Shown here: positions 35,482 through 44,682 of the stretch, piece by piece
Layout: the number at the start of each line of letters is the position of its first letter
How positions within the stretch are numbered: the first letter of the stretch is position 1
Assembly (NCBI RefSeq): GCF_014645135.1
Contig: NZ_BMLH01000001.1
Location: 434,001-498,000 of the forward strand
Reading direction: 5' to 3'
Source: Rheinheimera tangshanensis
GTDB taxonomy: Bacteria; Pseudomonadota; Gammaproteobacteria; Enterobacterales; Alteromonadaceae
Length of the DNA: 64,000 nt
Made by a program: the position numbers and the translations under genes
Notes under the pieces: generated by a model
Seen by the model: the letters and a program-made list of their open reading frames with translations, nothing else
Database searches by the model: none
Told to the model about the DNA's origin: nothing

Positions 35482-35514
35482 AAAAAAGAGGCGCTTATAC
35501 AGCGCCTCTTTTTT
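35482..35514. terminator. bidirectional terminator, yadH / EAL gene
   Basis: AAAAAAGAGGCGCT-TATAC-AGCGCCTCTTTTTT, perfect arms. The stop codon of the convergent EAL gene (35513-35515) lies at its right edge, so the hairpin reaches into that gene's end. Confidence 0.9.
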
Positions 35515-37390
35515 ATACAGTTCCTCTTTCATAGTAGCGAAGTGGCACTGGCGCTGCAGGGCCAAAATAGTAACCTTGGGCGTAGCTGATGCCACAACGT
35601 TCCAGTGCATCCAAAGATTGTTTGCTTTCGACCATTTCTGCGATGATCAGTAAGTTGGTTTGTTTGGCAAAAGAGCTGATATGTTCAATAAAAAGCTGAG
35701 CGTCCGGGTCTGAGCTTATCAGTTCAATTAAGCTGCCATGAATTTTTAATCCATCCACCCGTAACTGCAGTAAATCGGCTATGCCTATACCGCTTGCTAT
35801 ACCAAAATCATCCAGCAGTACCTTGGCTCCGGTTTTCTGTAGGGCCAGTATAGCCTCACGACAGCGCTCAAACTGAGGTAAAACTCCGGCTTCAGCCAGT
35901 TCAAAATAGACCCGTTGTGGTTTGGGGTAATGCTGCAGGTAGTCGAGGAAAAACTGTTGCAAATCATCATCCAGTAAGTCCCGACAAGTGATATTAATAG
36001 ACCAGCTGACTTCAGAGCTAGCGAACTGACTGGCACTTTTAATAAACATCATTTTGGTCAGCTCAGTATCCAGATGATTACGATTGATGATGCTTAAAAA
36101 CTGACCCGGCGTCAGTATGCTGCCGTCACTGCGTAAAATCCGCGCCAGACATTCGTATTGGAGAATCTCACCTGTACTGATGTGTACCACAGGCTGGAAG
36201 TACGGCACTATTTGTTCATGACCTATGGCCTCACGTACTTCTTTGGCCATTTTGATATTGGTATGCAAATGCTGTTTCAGCGCCAGTAAGTTATCCGAAT
36301 ACACCACTAATGATTGCTGCTGCAAACGTGCTGTATTGACCGCCAACATGGCATTTTCCAGCACTACAGCGGCAGGAGATAACGCCACGCCTAAAGTCAC
36401 AGTAAAGAGCAGGTAAGGGTCATTCAGCACTGGCTGACTGAAATCAAAACTTTTGAGTTTGTCATGCAATTCGTGATCAGAGCTTGCAGCAACGCGGCGA
36501 ATAGCAAGCTTTTCAAAAGACAAACGGTATAATCGGAATGAAGGTCCCAGATGCTGTTGTAACTGGTGAATAAAGTGCTTCACCGCTTGTTCGGCAATCA
36601 GGGTGCCGTACAAGTGACTGATTTCCTCAAGATTGTTGACTTGTAAAATAGCCAGTTGGCAGAGGTTTGCTGACTCACGTCGCAGATGGGCTTCCAAAGC
36701 TAAGGCATTGCGCTGCCCAGAGCTGCGGTCTGTGGTCAGGTTATGTCGTAATACCACGGCGTAACTTAACGCCAACAGCAGGGCTAAACCAAAGAATATT
36801 GAACCACTTAAAATAGAGTGCTGCATACTGGCCATCAGCCACTGATCCAGATCGGTAATGGCAATATCAGCGCCCGCTAAATACACAGTGCCATCGGCGC
36901 TTTGATACGGAATCAAGACAGAACGGAAATGACCAAATTGGTCAACAGACTCTTCAAATACCGGCGCTATGGAGGCAAAAGCAGCTTTGTTGGCCTCCGT
37001 CGCTTCAGGATAATAATCGTAAAAGTAGCTTAACTGGCCACGAAGTAAGTCATCTTCTGTGTAGCTGGATGAGGTGAAATGTACTTTGCCATCGACCTGG
37101 ATCATGCTGTAGACATATTGTAATTTTACATCTTTGGCGTACAGGCTGAGTTTCTTAGCCAGCTCCAGATACTCAGCACGAGAGATATGTTGGGGGCCAC
37201 TGATGTTATTGTGGTAGTTTTCGCCAAGTAAATAGGGCACTGCTTTTACTGCACTGATCAGTTGCTGGTCAATCTGTGCCAGTTTAGTCTGATAGGTTTG
37301 CTGGTACTGGTAATACACAAAAAAAACGATGGCGAACAAATACACCACGAGACTGGCAATCATAAAATGCGCTGAACGGATCCGTACCAT
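35513..37390 (-). CDS. membrane EAL-domain protein, partly degenerate
   Basis: A 625-residue membrane signalling protein: two membrane helices (about 8-28 and 192-212) enclose a large periplasmic Cache-like sensor, followed by a GGDEF-like domain with no active-site motif, then an EAL domain. The EAL motif reads ECL, DDFG is kept (LLDDFGIASG), but the usual KID is KIH, and IAEGVE-type glutamate is kept in IAEMVES. Loss of that aspartate suggests weak or absent phosphodiesterase activity, so it may bind cyclic di-GMP as a sensor. It is a single-gene unit on the minus strand. Confidence 0.8.
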   Translation of the reverse strand: MVRIRSAHFMIASLVVYLFAIVFFVYYQYQQTYQTKLAQIDQQLISAVKAVPYLLGENYHNNISGPQHISRAEYLELAKKLSLYAKDVKLQYVYSMIQVDGKVHFTSSSYTEDDLLRGQLSYFYDYYPEATEANKAAFASIAPVFEESVDQFGHFRSVLIPYQSADGTVYLAGADIAITDLDQWLMASMQHSILSGSIFFGLALLLALSYAVVLRHNLTTDRSSGQRNALALEAHLRRESANLCQLAILQVNNLEEISHLYGTLIAEQAVKHFIHQLQQHLGPSFRLYRLSFEKLAIRRVAASSDHELHDKLKSFDFSQPVLNDPYLLFTVTLGVALSPAAVVLENAMLAVNTARLQQQSLVVYSDNLLALKQHLHTNIKMAKEVREAIGHEQIVPYFQPVVHISTGEILQYECLARILRSDGSILTPGQFLSIINRNHLDTELTKMMFIKSASQFASSEVSWSINITCRDLLDDDLQQFFLDYLQHYPKPQRVYFELAEAGVLPQFERCREAILALQKTGAKVLLDDFGIASGIGIADLLQLRVDGLKIHGSLIELISSDPDAQLFIEHISSFAKQTNLLIIAEMVESKQSLDALERCGISYAQGYYFGPAAPVPLRYYERGTV

Positions 37391-37713
37391 GCAATGACTC
37401 GTAAAAAGGAACCTGAAAACAATACGTTAATAGCTTAGCTGATTTCACTCAGGCTGACAGCTAATACTTTAATCTGATGAGGCAGGACTTCCTCTACAGA
37501 TTTGTTGTAATCAGGTAGCGACATTCGGCAAAAATAGCCTGTTTGTTCGATTATTGCGGCATCTTTGCACAGAGATGATCAACAGATGAATTTTTTTAAA
37601 GACATTTAAAGGGGCATTTAGTACAGTGACTGCCTTTTTTGACTTACTGATTTTACGGCCTGAAAACACAAAATAAGAAGCCGACTTAGAGACAACGGTG
37701 AGACAGGATACGA
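37391..37713. other. divergent intergenic region before panP
   Basis: 323 AT-rich bases between the divergent EAL and panP genes. CAGGAT lies before ATG 37714. Presumed promoters of both genes lie here. I see no repeat or RNA gene. Confidence 0.45.
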
Positions 37714-39360
37714 ATGACAGAATTAAATAAACGTCAGGCTACCGCTTCTGAAGAAGCTTTGTGGCGCATATTTACTGTGCCAGAGGCACCGGACTCGACT
37801 TTAAGTATCATTGAGCAGAATATTTCACAGAACCTGGCTGGCTTTTTACGCGAAAGTATTGTCGCTGTAGAGAAGCCTCTCTGGCAAATTGAACGCGATT
37901 TTCAGGCTCATCAGATCCCATCAGAACCTAAATTTGTCTCGGATTATGCTGAGCAGATGATGGAAAAACTGGTGGCGCATTCAGTCCATACCGCAGCTCC
38001 AAGTTTTATTGGTCATATGACCTCGGCTTTGCCTTATTTTGTGTTGCCGTTGTCAAAAATGATGGTGGGTTTAAACCAGAATCTGGTAAAAATCGAAACC
38101 TCTAAAGCTTTCACTCCGCTAGAGCGTCAGGTCATCGGCATGATGCATCATCTGGTGTATGGTGAGGGCGACAGCTTCTATAAAAAATGGATGCACAGTG
38201 CTAACCATTCTTTAGGTGCTTTTTGCTCTGGCGGTACTATTGCCAATATCACTGCGCTTTGGATTGCCCGGAACCGTCTGCTAAAAGCCGAAGGTGACTT
38301 TAAAGGCGTCGCCAAAGAAGGCCTGTTCCGTGCGATGAAGTATTATGGCTATGAAGGTTTAGCCATTTTAGTCTCAGAGCGTGGGCATTATTCTTTAGGC
38401 AAAGCCGCTGATATTTTAGGTATTGGCCGTGAGTTCTTAGTGCCTGTGAAAACTGATGCGAACAACAAAGTACAAAGCGCTGAAATGCGTCGCATCAGTC
38501 GTGAACTGAATGATAAAAATATCAAAGTGATGGCGATAGTAGGTGTTGCAGGCACCACTGAAACAGGCAATGTCGACCCGCTGAATGATTTAGCGGATTT
38601 AGCCGCTGAACTGGGCTGCCATTTCCACGTAGATGCGGCCTGGGGCGGGGCCACTTTATTGTCGGATAAATACCGCCATCTGCTAAAGGGTATAGAAAGA
38701 GCTGATTCAGTCACTATTGACGCTCATAAACAAATGTACGTGCCTATGGGCGCTGGTATGGTGGTATTTAAACACCCCTCTTCTGCTCATGCGATAGAAC
38801 ACCATGCTGAGTATATTCTGCGCAAAGGCTCAAAAGATTTAGGCAGCCAGACGCTGGAAGGTTCACGCCCTGGTATGGCCATGCTGGTGCATGCTTGCCT
38901 TCAGGTGATTGGCCGTCAGGGTTATGAAATTCTGATTAATCGCAGTTTAGATAAAGCCCGCTATTTTGCGCAGCTTATTAAAGAGCACGCACAATTTGAG
39001 CTTATCACTGAGCCAGAGCTTTGTTTACTGACATATCGTTTTGTGCCTGCTCAAGTGCAACAGGCCATGGCTACTGCTTCAGCGGAAAAGCTGCAGAAGT
39101 TTAATGAGCTGCTGAATGGCCTGACGAAGTTTATTCAGAAAACCCAGCGTGAAGAAGGCCGCTCTTTTGTCTCCCGCACCAGGATTAAACCGGAACGCTA
39201 TCATCGCCAGGACACAGTGGTCTTTCGCGTAGTGCTGGCGAATCCTCTGACCACAGATCAGATTTTATTGGATGTATTGGAAGAGCAGCAGCAAGTGGCT
39301 GCTTTGGATAAAGAGTTTCTGCCAAGATTGTTGCAAATGGCCAAAGATAGCACAGCTTAA
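37714..39360 (+). CDS. panP: pyridoxal-dependent aspartate 1-decarboxylase PanP
   Basis: A group II PLP decarboxylase, 548 residues, close to the Vibrio PanP that makes beta-alanine from aspartate for pantothenate. Motifs are SGGTIANITALWIARN, HVDAAWGGA and the PLP-lysine site TIDAHKQMYVPMG. Relatives of similar fold include glutamate and DOPA decarboxylases, but the length, opening and FKHPSSAHAIEHHAEYI block match PanP. panC and panB lie a few genes away and no panD is present, which supports the assignment. The 3' end stops 3 bases before the convergent permease. Confidence 0.88.
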   Translation: MTELNKRQATASEEALWRIFTVPEAPDSTLSIIEQNISQNLAGFLRESIVAVEKPLWQIERDFQAHQIPSEPKFVSDYAEQMMEKLVAHSVHTAAPSFIGHMTSALPYFVLPLSKMMVGLNQNLVKIETSKAFTPLERQVIGMMHHLVYGEGDSFYKKWMHSANHSLGAFCSGGTIANITALWIARNRLLKAEGDFKGVAKEGLFRAMKYYGYEGLAILVSERGHYSLGKAADILGIGREFLVPVKTDANNKVQSAEMRRISRELNDKNIKVMAIVGVAGTTETGNVDPLNDLADLAAELGCHFHVDAAWGGATLLSDKYRHLLKGIERADSVTIDAHKQMYVPMGAGMVVFKHPSSAHAIEHHAEYILRKGSKDLGSQTLEGSRPGMAMLVHACLQVIGRQGYEILINRSLDKARYFAQLIKEHAQFELITEPELCLLTYRFVPAQVQQAMATASAEKLQKFNELLNGLTKFIQKTQREEGRSFVSRTRIKPERYHRQDTVVFRVVLANPLTTDQILLDVLEEQQQVAALDKEFLPRLLQMAKDSTA

Positions 39361-39363
39361 TCT

Positions 39364-40080
39364 TCAGATAACAGCTGCAATCATCATCTGCAGCGCCAGT
39401 GCCGATAATCCCAGTTTTATCCAGTGGATATAGCGGGGGTTCGGTTCTGGTGGCCTGATTTTAGCACCCAGGTAAGAGCCTGCTACAGCACCCACTATCA
39501 GCGCCGCTAAAGGCCACAGATAATCAAGATAGGCAAAACCTATCCAGCCAAATACAAGTACTTTGAGCAAATGGCTGATGGACATCATCAAGGCCGTTGT
39601 CACTATCACTTTGTTTTGATCAGCGCTTTGTTTCAGCAATAAGCTGGTGGCAATAGGCCCGGTCGCACCAACAAATAAACTTAAACCACTTTGTAAAAAG
39701 CCAATCCAGATAAAGTTTTCATAGCGGCTGAGCAGTTTTTTGAATCCCTTATGCCACAAGCTCAGTAAGATGTAGAGCCCGATAAACAACGGGAGCAGTT
39801 GTACAGGCAGCTGAGTCCATAGCCAGCCAGCTGCGGCCACACCCAACACTGAGCCTGCTAAAAAGCCCGGAATCAAAGACCACAATACATCTTGAAGTGA
39901 GAACAGGGCTCTGGAGCTATTACTGGCTAATTGCGTTAAACCGTGCACAGGCACTATGGCTGCGGCAGGCAGAAACAAGGGCAGGATAGCTATCAACAAC
40001 ATACCTCCGCCAAAACCTATTAAAGCGGCCAATAAGGATGTCAGGCAGGAGAGAATAAATAACAGGAGTAGCAAAGTCAT
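39364..40080 (-). CDS. TSUP (TauE/SafE) family permease
   Basis: A membrane permease of about 239 residues with seven or eight helices. GGGMLLIAILPLFLP near the N-terminus and VGATGPIATSLLLKQS in the middle follow the duplicated TSUP pattern. Family members move sulfite, sulfoacetate or other organosulfur anions out of the cell; the substrate here is unknown. ATG 40080 (MTLLLLLF) is chosen, giving a normal N-terminal helix; an ATG at 40122 would add 14 residues and cannot be excluded. The stop lies 3 bases from the panP stop. Confidence 0.82.
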   Translation of the reverse strand: MTLLLLLFILSCLTSLLAALIGFGGGMLLIAILPLFLPAAAIVPVHGLTQLASNSSRALFSLQDVLWSLIPGFLAGSVLGVAAAGWLWTQLPVQLLPLFIGLYILLSLWHKGFKKLLSRYENFIWIGFLQSGLSLFVGATGPIATSLLLKQSADQNKVIVTTALMMSISHLLKVLVFGWIGFAYLDYLWPLAALIVGAVAGSYLGAKIRPPEPNPRYIHWIKLGLSALALQMMIAAVI

Positions 40081-40201
40081 GGCCTTTTCAGTGTGTATCT
40101 GCCTAAGCATGCGGCAGAACATAGTTTCTTACAACAGAGGCATTGCATCCGTAGTGACAGATCGCTACTTTAAGAACGGCATGACATAGGAGGAACGCAG
40201 A

Positions 40202-40399
40202 ATGTCGGATAAAACCTTAGCTTTATCAAATGATAAAATGATCGCAGGGGTCTGTGGTGGTATAGCTGACTATTTTGGCTGGTCCAGTGGTGGTGTGCGT
40301 CTGGCCTATGTGTTGCTCTCTGTGTTATCCGCTGCATTCCCTGGCTTGTTTATCTATATCGTGTTGTGGCTGTTAATGCCAAAAAAAGACACTATTTAA
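40202..40399 (+). CDS. small PspC-domain membrane protein
   Basis: A 65-residue protein with the PspC pattern: LALSNDKMIAGVCGGIADYFGW, then RLAYVLLSVLSAAFPGLFIYIVLWLLMP, a hydrophobic helix. PspC-type proteins sit in the inner membrane and respond to envelope stress. This is a stand-alone short version, not next to pspA/pspB. An excellent AGGAGGA lies 8 bases before ATG 40202. A GFA-family gene follows after 29 bases, possibly co-transcribed. Confidence 0.87.
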   Translation: MSDKTLALSNDKMIAGVCGGIADYFGWSSGGVRLAYVLLSVLSAAFPGLFIYIVLWLLMPKKDTI

Positions 40400-40428
40400 A
40401 CTCTTGAACTCAAAAGAACGGACTTCGT

Positions 40429-40836
40429 ATGTATTCGGGCCAATGCCTTTGTGGTGAAGTAAAGGTAGAAATTCATGGTGGTATTACTGACATTATCCAT
40501 TGCCATTGTTCTTTGTGTCGTAAATCCAGTGGTACGGCTTACGCCACTAATGGTTTTGTATTGAGTTCGGAGTTTCGTGTGGTGCTGGGCAAAGAATTGC
40601 TGAGCGCATTTTCTTTAAAACAGGGCAGGGTAAGGCATTTTTGTTCTCAGTGCGGCAGTCCTGTTTACAGCTCCAGCGCTGCAGATCCAACTCGGATCCG
40701 TATTCGCTTGGGCATACTGGATTCAGACATCACAGAGCGTCCCATCAGCCATAACTTTGTCTCGTCAAAAGCCTGCTGGGACAATCTGGATGCAGAGTTG
40801 CCCCGTTATGATGCTCATGAACCAGGCAGGACCTAA
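40429..40836 (+). CDS. GFA/CENP-V family zinc protein
   Basis: A 135-residue protein of the glutathione-dependent formaldehyde-activating fold. Zinc ligands are seen in [14 protein letters not shown] and FCSQCGSP. Members include glutathione-formaldehyde adduct enzymes and proteins of unknown role; the specific substrate cannot be told. No formaldehyde dehydrogenase is nearby. The stop overlaps the panC stop by 4 bases in convergent orientation. Confidence 0.85.
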   Translation: MYSGQCLCGEVKVEIHGGITDIIHCHCSLCRKSSGTAYATNGFVLSSEFRVVLGKELLSAFSLKQGRVRHFCSQCGSPVYSSSAADPTRIRIRLGILDSDITERPISHNFVSSKACWDNLDAELPRYDAHEPGRT

Positions 40837-41675
40837 ACTTCAATATTATCAATCAGACGGGTATTGCCTAGATAAGCTGCAGCCAGTATCACTAAAGGCT
40901 GGGAGCTGTCTGTGGCAGGTACTAGCGTCTGACGATTAGATATATTCATGTAATCCGCTTTGAAACCTGCAGCATTGAGCTTGTCTTTCGCTTGTTGCTC
41001 TAAAGCCCTGAAGTCAGAGAAGCCTTGATGTAACTGTTGTTTCATCCACTGTAAAACGCTGTACAAATCAGGCGCTATGGCGCGTTGTTCTGCAGTCAAA
41101 TACCCATTGCGTGAACTTAAGGCTAAGCCATCCTCAGCACGGGTAGTGGGGACACCTATGATTTCAATCGGCATAGATAAATCGGCCACCATTTGGCGGA
41201 TAATAGCCAGTTGCTGATAGTCTTTCTGGCCAAAACAGGCAATGTCAGGCTGGACCAGATTAAACAGCTTGGTCACTATGGTCGACACCCCACGGAAATG
41301 ACCAGCGCGGCTAGCGCCGCAGTGGTGATCACCCAGTAAAGGCACCTCGACATAAGTCTGCACATCCAGGCCCCTGGGATAAATAATGGCAGGTGTAGGG
41401 GTAAATACCGCATCAGCGCCGTGTTCGGTCAAGCCTTTACAGTCCTGCTCCAGAGTGCGGGGATATTTATCTAAATCTTCATTGGCACCAAACTGCATAG
41501 GATTGACAAAAATACTGACAATGACTCTGTCGGCTCTTTGTTTGGCGGTATCGACTAACTGCAAATGGCCCTGGTGCAGATTACCCATAGTCGGCACAAA
41601 TGCAATCCGTTCACCAGCATTGCGCCATTGCCGGATTAACGCTCGTAGTTGAACTATATCCTGAATCATTAACAT
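40833..41675 (-). CDS. panC: pantothenate synthetase
   Basis: Joins pantoate and beta-alanine with ATP to make pantothenate. It is 280 residues. The nucleotidyl-transferase motifs are present: [16 protein letters not shown] (HIGH-like), [26 protein letters not shown] and SSRNGYL. It follows panB by 12 bases in the same operon. PanP, encoded upstream on the other strand, supplies beta-alanine in the proposed pathway. Confidence 0.96.
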   Translation of the reverse strand: MLMIQDIVQLRALIRQWRNAGERIAFVPTMGNLHQGHLQLVDTAKQRADRVIVSIFVNPMQFGANEDLDKYPRTLEQDCKGLTEHGADAVFTPTPAIIYPRGLDVQTYVEVPLLGDHHCGASRAGHFRGVSTIVTKLFNLVQPDIACFGQKDYQQLAIIRQMVADLSMPIEIIGVPTTRAEDGLALSSRNGYLTAEQRAIAPDLYSVLQWMKQQLHQGFSDFRALEQQAKDKLNAAGFKADYMNISNRQTLVPATDSSQPLVILAAAYLGNTRLIDNIEV

Positions 41676-41687
41676 AAAAAACCGACC

Positions 41688-42479
41688 TTAAAAGCTATGT
41701 TCAGGGCCAGGGAACTGGCCTTGTTTAACATCCTGGATGTATTTGCCGATGGCTTGTTTAATCTCACCGGTTTCCTGCAGGAAGTTTTTCGAGAATTTTG
41801 GAATATAACCCGAGCTGATGCCTAACAAGTCGTGCATCACTAAAATCTGACCATCAGTGTCTTTGCCTGCACCTATGCCAATCACCGGGATCACCAGAGC
41901 TTTGGAGATACGTTCAGCCAACGCAGACGGAATACATTCAACTACTAAAAGTTGAGCACCAGCGTCCTGTAAAGCTATAGCCTGTTGCACCATAGCATCT
42001 GCGGCTTGTTCGTCACGGCCTTGCACTTTAAAGCCGCCAAACACATGCACTGACTGAGGAGTTAAGCCTAAATGGCCACAGACCGGAATACCCCGTTCAG
42101 TCAAAGCTTTGATGGTCGGTAACAGGAAGTCACCGCCTTCAAGCTTGACCATATTGGCGCCAGCTTGCATCAGCGGAGTAGCGTTTTGCATCGCCTGTTC
42201 TACTGTGGCGTAACTCATAAAAGGCATATCGGCGATGACAAAAGCCAGCGGTGCGCCAGCGCGGACGCAGCGGGTGTGGTAGGCGATTTCAGCTGTTGTC
42301 ACGGGTAATGTGTCACTGTGGCCTTGTAATACCATGCCCAGCGAATCACCAATTAAAATAACCTCAACACCAGCATCGGCAAACAATTTAGCGAAACTGG
42401 CGTCATAAGCCGTTAAGGCGGTAATTTTTTCGCCTTTTTGTTTCATCTTCAGCAATTGAGCGGTGGTAATTTTTGCCAT
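41688..42479 (-). CDS. panB: 3-methyl-2-oxobutanoate hydroxymethyltransferase
   Basis: First committed step to pantoate: adds a hydroxymethyl group from methylene-THF to ketoisovalerate. It is 263 residues. ATG 42479 ([13 protein letters not shown]) is chosen with GAGAGAAAA upstream; an in-frame ATG at 42500 adds unrelated residues. Motifs include [37 protein letters not shown] and [20 protein letters not shown]. It is preceded by folK across an ERIC-like element and followed by panC. Confidence 0.96.
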   Translation of the reverse strand: MAKITTAQLLKMKQKGEKITALTAYDASFAKLFADAGVEVILIGDSLGMVLQGHSDTLPVTTAEIAYHTRCVRAGAPLAFVIADMPFMSYATVEQAMQNATPLMQAGANMVKLEGGDFLLPTIKALTERGIPVCGHLGLTPQSVHVFGGFKVQGRDEQAADAMVQQAIALQDAGAQLLVVECIPSALAERISKALVIPVIGIGAGKDTDGQILVMHDLLGISSGYIPKFSKNFLQETGEIKQAIGKYIQDVKQGQFPGPEHSF

Positions 42480-42562
42480 TTTTCTCTCATCCGACCACAA
42501 GGGAATAATTCGGGGCGCACCTTGGCATAAAAAAACGCCAACGGCAAGTTATCCATCTTCTA

Positions 42563-42690
42563 TATAACCAAGCAACCAGGAGTTGCAGGGAGGTGACAAG
42601 CCAGTAAGACCCCAGGAGCATAGTTAAGCTATGTCACTGAGGCGAGATGGCGCAGTCAACAAAGCTACAGCTTCAAGTACGACGGTTATA
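42563..42690 (+). repeat. ERIC/IRU-like repeat overlapping the folK stop
   Basis: A full-length copy from TATAACCAAGCAACC to ACGACGGTTATA, with CCCCAGGAGCATAGTTAAGC centre. The folK stop (TAA on the minus strand, 42686-42688) lies in its terminal repeat, so the element sets the folK end. It divides the folK-panB part of the operon. Confidence 0.82.
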
Positions 42691-43171
42691 GACGAGTCAG
42701 GCCGTTTAAAGGCACAGTCGTCAGTAACTCGGTCAGTCTGGTGCCATCAGGTAATACCAAGTCTGAGTTTAGTTCTGCCAAAGGGTAAAGCACAAACTCA
42801 CGTTGCTTCATGCCGTAATGTGGCACTGTTAAACGTTCGGTCTGAATGATTTCATGACCAAACAACAGAATATCTAAATCCAGAGTTCGAGGGCCCCAAC
42901 GTTCGTCTTTACGCTGTCGACCTTGTTCCAGTTCTATCTTTTGTAATTCTGTCAGCAAATCTTCTGCCGCTAAGCGGGTATGAAGTGCTGCTACAGCGTT
43001 GACATAGTCTGGCTGATCCTGCGGCCCCATAGGTTTGGAGCCGTAAAAACCAGATACCTTCACCAGTGAGGTGTGTTTGATGCTCTGCAAAGCTATGACA
43101 GCCCGTTCTAACTGTTGCGGAGGCTGGGCTAAATTAGCGCCCAGCCCGACGTAAACCAGCGTATCAGCCAT
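42686..43171 (-). CDS. folK: HPPK, folate pathway pyrophosphokinase
   Basis: 6-hydroxymethyl-7,8-dihydropterin pyrophosphokinase, 161 residues. The opening VYVGLGANLAQPPQQLERA and the active-site block RWGPRTLDLDILLFG are typical, with VPHYGMKQREFVLYPLAEL. ATG 43171 is used; it overlaps the pcnB stop by 8 bases, and an earlier ATG at 43234 lies inside pcnB. Its stop lies in an ERIC-like repeat. It is fourth in the dksA-gluQ-pcnB-folK-panB-panC series. Confidence 0.94.
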   Translation of the reverse strand: MADTLVYVGLGANLAQPPQQLERAVIALQSIKHTSLVKVSGFYGSKPMGPQDQPDYVNAVAALHTRLAAEDLLTELQKIELEQGRQRKDERWGPRTLDLDILLFGHEIIQTERLTVPHYGMKQREFVLYPLAELNSDLVLPDGTRLTELLTTVPLNGLTRL

Positions 43172-44585
43172 TGGTTGTTGAACCCGGAGGGCGACGTTTG
43201 GTGGGTGGGCGACGGCGGCGTGGCCGACGTTCAATACCTTCTTTACCGAGGTTTTGCACTAAAATTTCACGACCAGCTTCATCATCGGCCTGGAAACGTT
43301 GCCACCAGTTGGCCAGTTCCAATAATTCGCCACCTTCGGCCTGGGCCCGCAGTTGCAAGAAGTCGTAAGCACCACGGAATTTGGTTTGCTCCAGCAATTT
43401 AAAAGCCCGGCGGCCCGCACGCTTACTTAACCGGCCTTGCAGGAACCAAATATCTTTAATGGTCAGGCTAAAACGTTTTGGAATAGCGATAGAACGCTGC
43501 ACTTCATCCAGTATTTCCATCATGGCGATATTCAGTGCATCCACTTCGTTTAAACCACTTTCTACCAGCAGTTTCTGTGCACGTTGTTCGACCGGGTACC
43601 AGAGCAAAGCTGCAAAGGTAAAAGCCGGAGTGACAGGCTTATCCACGGCAACACGCTGATCGGTGTCCTGCATGGCTTTAGTGATCATCGTAAACACTTT
43701 GCCGCTACTATCCTGCTTCAACACTTTAGCCAATTGCGGCAACAGCTGTTTGAGAATGCCTAAGTCATTCAGCATCACAAAGTTATCAAAGGCTTTGCCT
43801 GCCATAAATAGCTTGAGGAATTCTTCAAATAAACGGGCCGCCGGAATATTTTTTAAAAGTACCGCCAGCTCCTTAATCGGCTCCAGTGACGCTGGAGCTA
43901 TCTCCATATTCAGCTTGGTGGCAAAACGCACGGCGCGCAGCATCCGTACCGGATCTTCACGATAACGGGTTTCAGGGTCGCCAATCAGTTCAATTTTGCG
44001 TTGTGCTATGGCTTCAATGCCGTTGGCAAAGTCGTAAATGGCAAAGTCAGCCACTGAGTAGTAAAGGGCATTGATACTAAAATCCCGACGCTCAGCGTCT
44101 TCTTCAATAGTGCCGTAGACGTTGTCACGTAAAATCTGGCCAGCATCACTTTGGCTGGCTTTAGGGCTGGTTTCATCGTCACCTGTGTGATGACCACGGA
44201 AGGTTGCCACTTCAATCACTTCACGGCCAAACACCACATGAGCCAAGCGGAAACGGCGGCCGATCAGGCGGCAGTTTTTAAATACCTGACGTACTTGTTC
44301 AGGATGCGCATTGGTCACTACATCAAAATCTTTCGGCTTTAAACCCAGCAAAATATCGCGGATACAACCACCGACCAGATAGGCCTCGTAACCCGCATCT
44401 TTTAGGCGGTATAACACTTTAAGTGCGTTAGGGCTGATGTCTTTACGCGACACAGAATGGGCGTCACGGGAGATTTTTTTCAGCTCAGGCAGAATGGATT
44501 GACGGCTTTTTTTGGGTTGAGCTACGCTCTCAACGCTTTTGCTGCCAAGGGTTCGGCGGCAAAAATCCAGGACTCGCGAAATAAT
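43164..44585 (-). CDS. pcnB: poly(A) polymerase I, probable AUU start
   Basis: Adds poly(A) tails to RNA 3' ends, promoting decay. About 473 residues: nucleotidyl-transferase head (LVGGCIRDILLG, KDFDVVTNA), RNA-binding middle (RRDFSINALYYS, GDPETRYREDPVRMLRAVRFATKL) and an arginine-rich tail (about RRPRRRRPPTKRRPP). The start is set at ATT 44585 because AAGGAG lies 7 bases upstream and the following IISRVLDFCRRTL aligns with the E. coli PcnB start MFTRVANFCRKVL, which is known to use AUU. An ATG at 44606 is in frame but lies before that Shine-Dalgarno sequence. Confidence 0.9.
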   Translation of the reverse strand: MISRVLDFCRRTLGSKSVESVAQPKKSRQSILPELKKISRDAHSVSRKDISPNALKVLYRLKDAGYEAYLVGGCIRDILLGLKPKDFDVVTNAHPEQVRQVFKNCRLIGRRFRLAHVVFGREVIEVATFRGHHTGDDETSPKASQSDAGQILRDNVYGTIEEDAERRDFSINALYYSVADFAIYDFANGIEAIAQRKIELIGDPETRYREDPVRMLRAVRFATKLNMEIAPASLEPIKELAVLLKNIPAARLFEEFLKLFMAGKAFDNFVMLNDLGILKQLLPQLAKVLKQDSSGKVFTMITKAMQDTDQRVAVDKPVTPAFTFAALLWYPVEQRAQKLLVESGLNEVDALNIAMMEILDEVQRSIAIPKRFSLTIKDIWFLQGRLSKRAGRRAFKLLEQTKFRGAYDFLQLRAQAEGGELLELANWWQRFQADDEAGREILVQNLGKEGIERRPRRRRPPTKRRPPGSTTNG

Positions 44586-44598
44586 GGCAGTACTCCTT
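44583..44598 (-). promoter_or_regulatory. ribosome binding site and AUU start codon of pcnB
   Basis: On the minus strand AAGGAG (44598-44593) is followed by a 7-base spacer TACTGCC and ATT ATT. The spacing is ideal for the first ATT. A second ATT and no ATG, GTG or TTG follow at the right distance. Confidence 0.7.
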
Positions 44599-44682
44599 GT
44601 GAGCATCTAAAAATGAACTCGATGAAAAAAGCGGCTAATGATACCGCAGCAGCCATAAAAATAGAATGTTCGGCCTTGTGCT

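Noticed and set aside
43171-43402. Plus-strand open frames opposite the pcnB 3' end
   Set aside because: They are mirror frames of the arginine-rich pcnB tail; pcnB itself is unambiguous.
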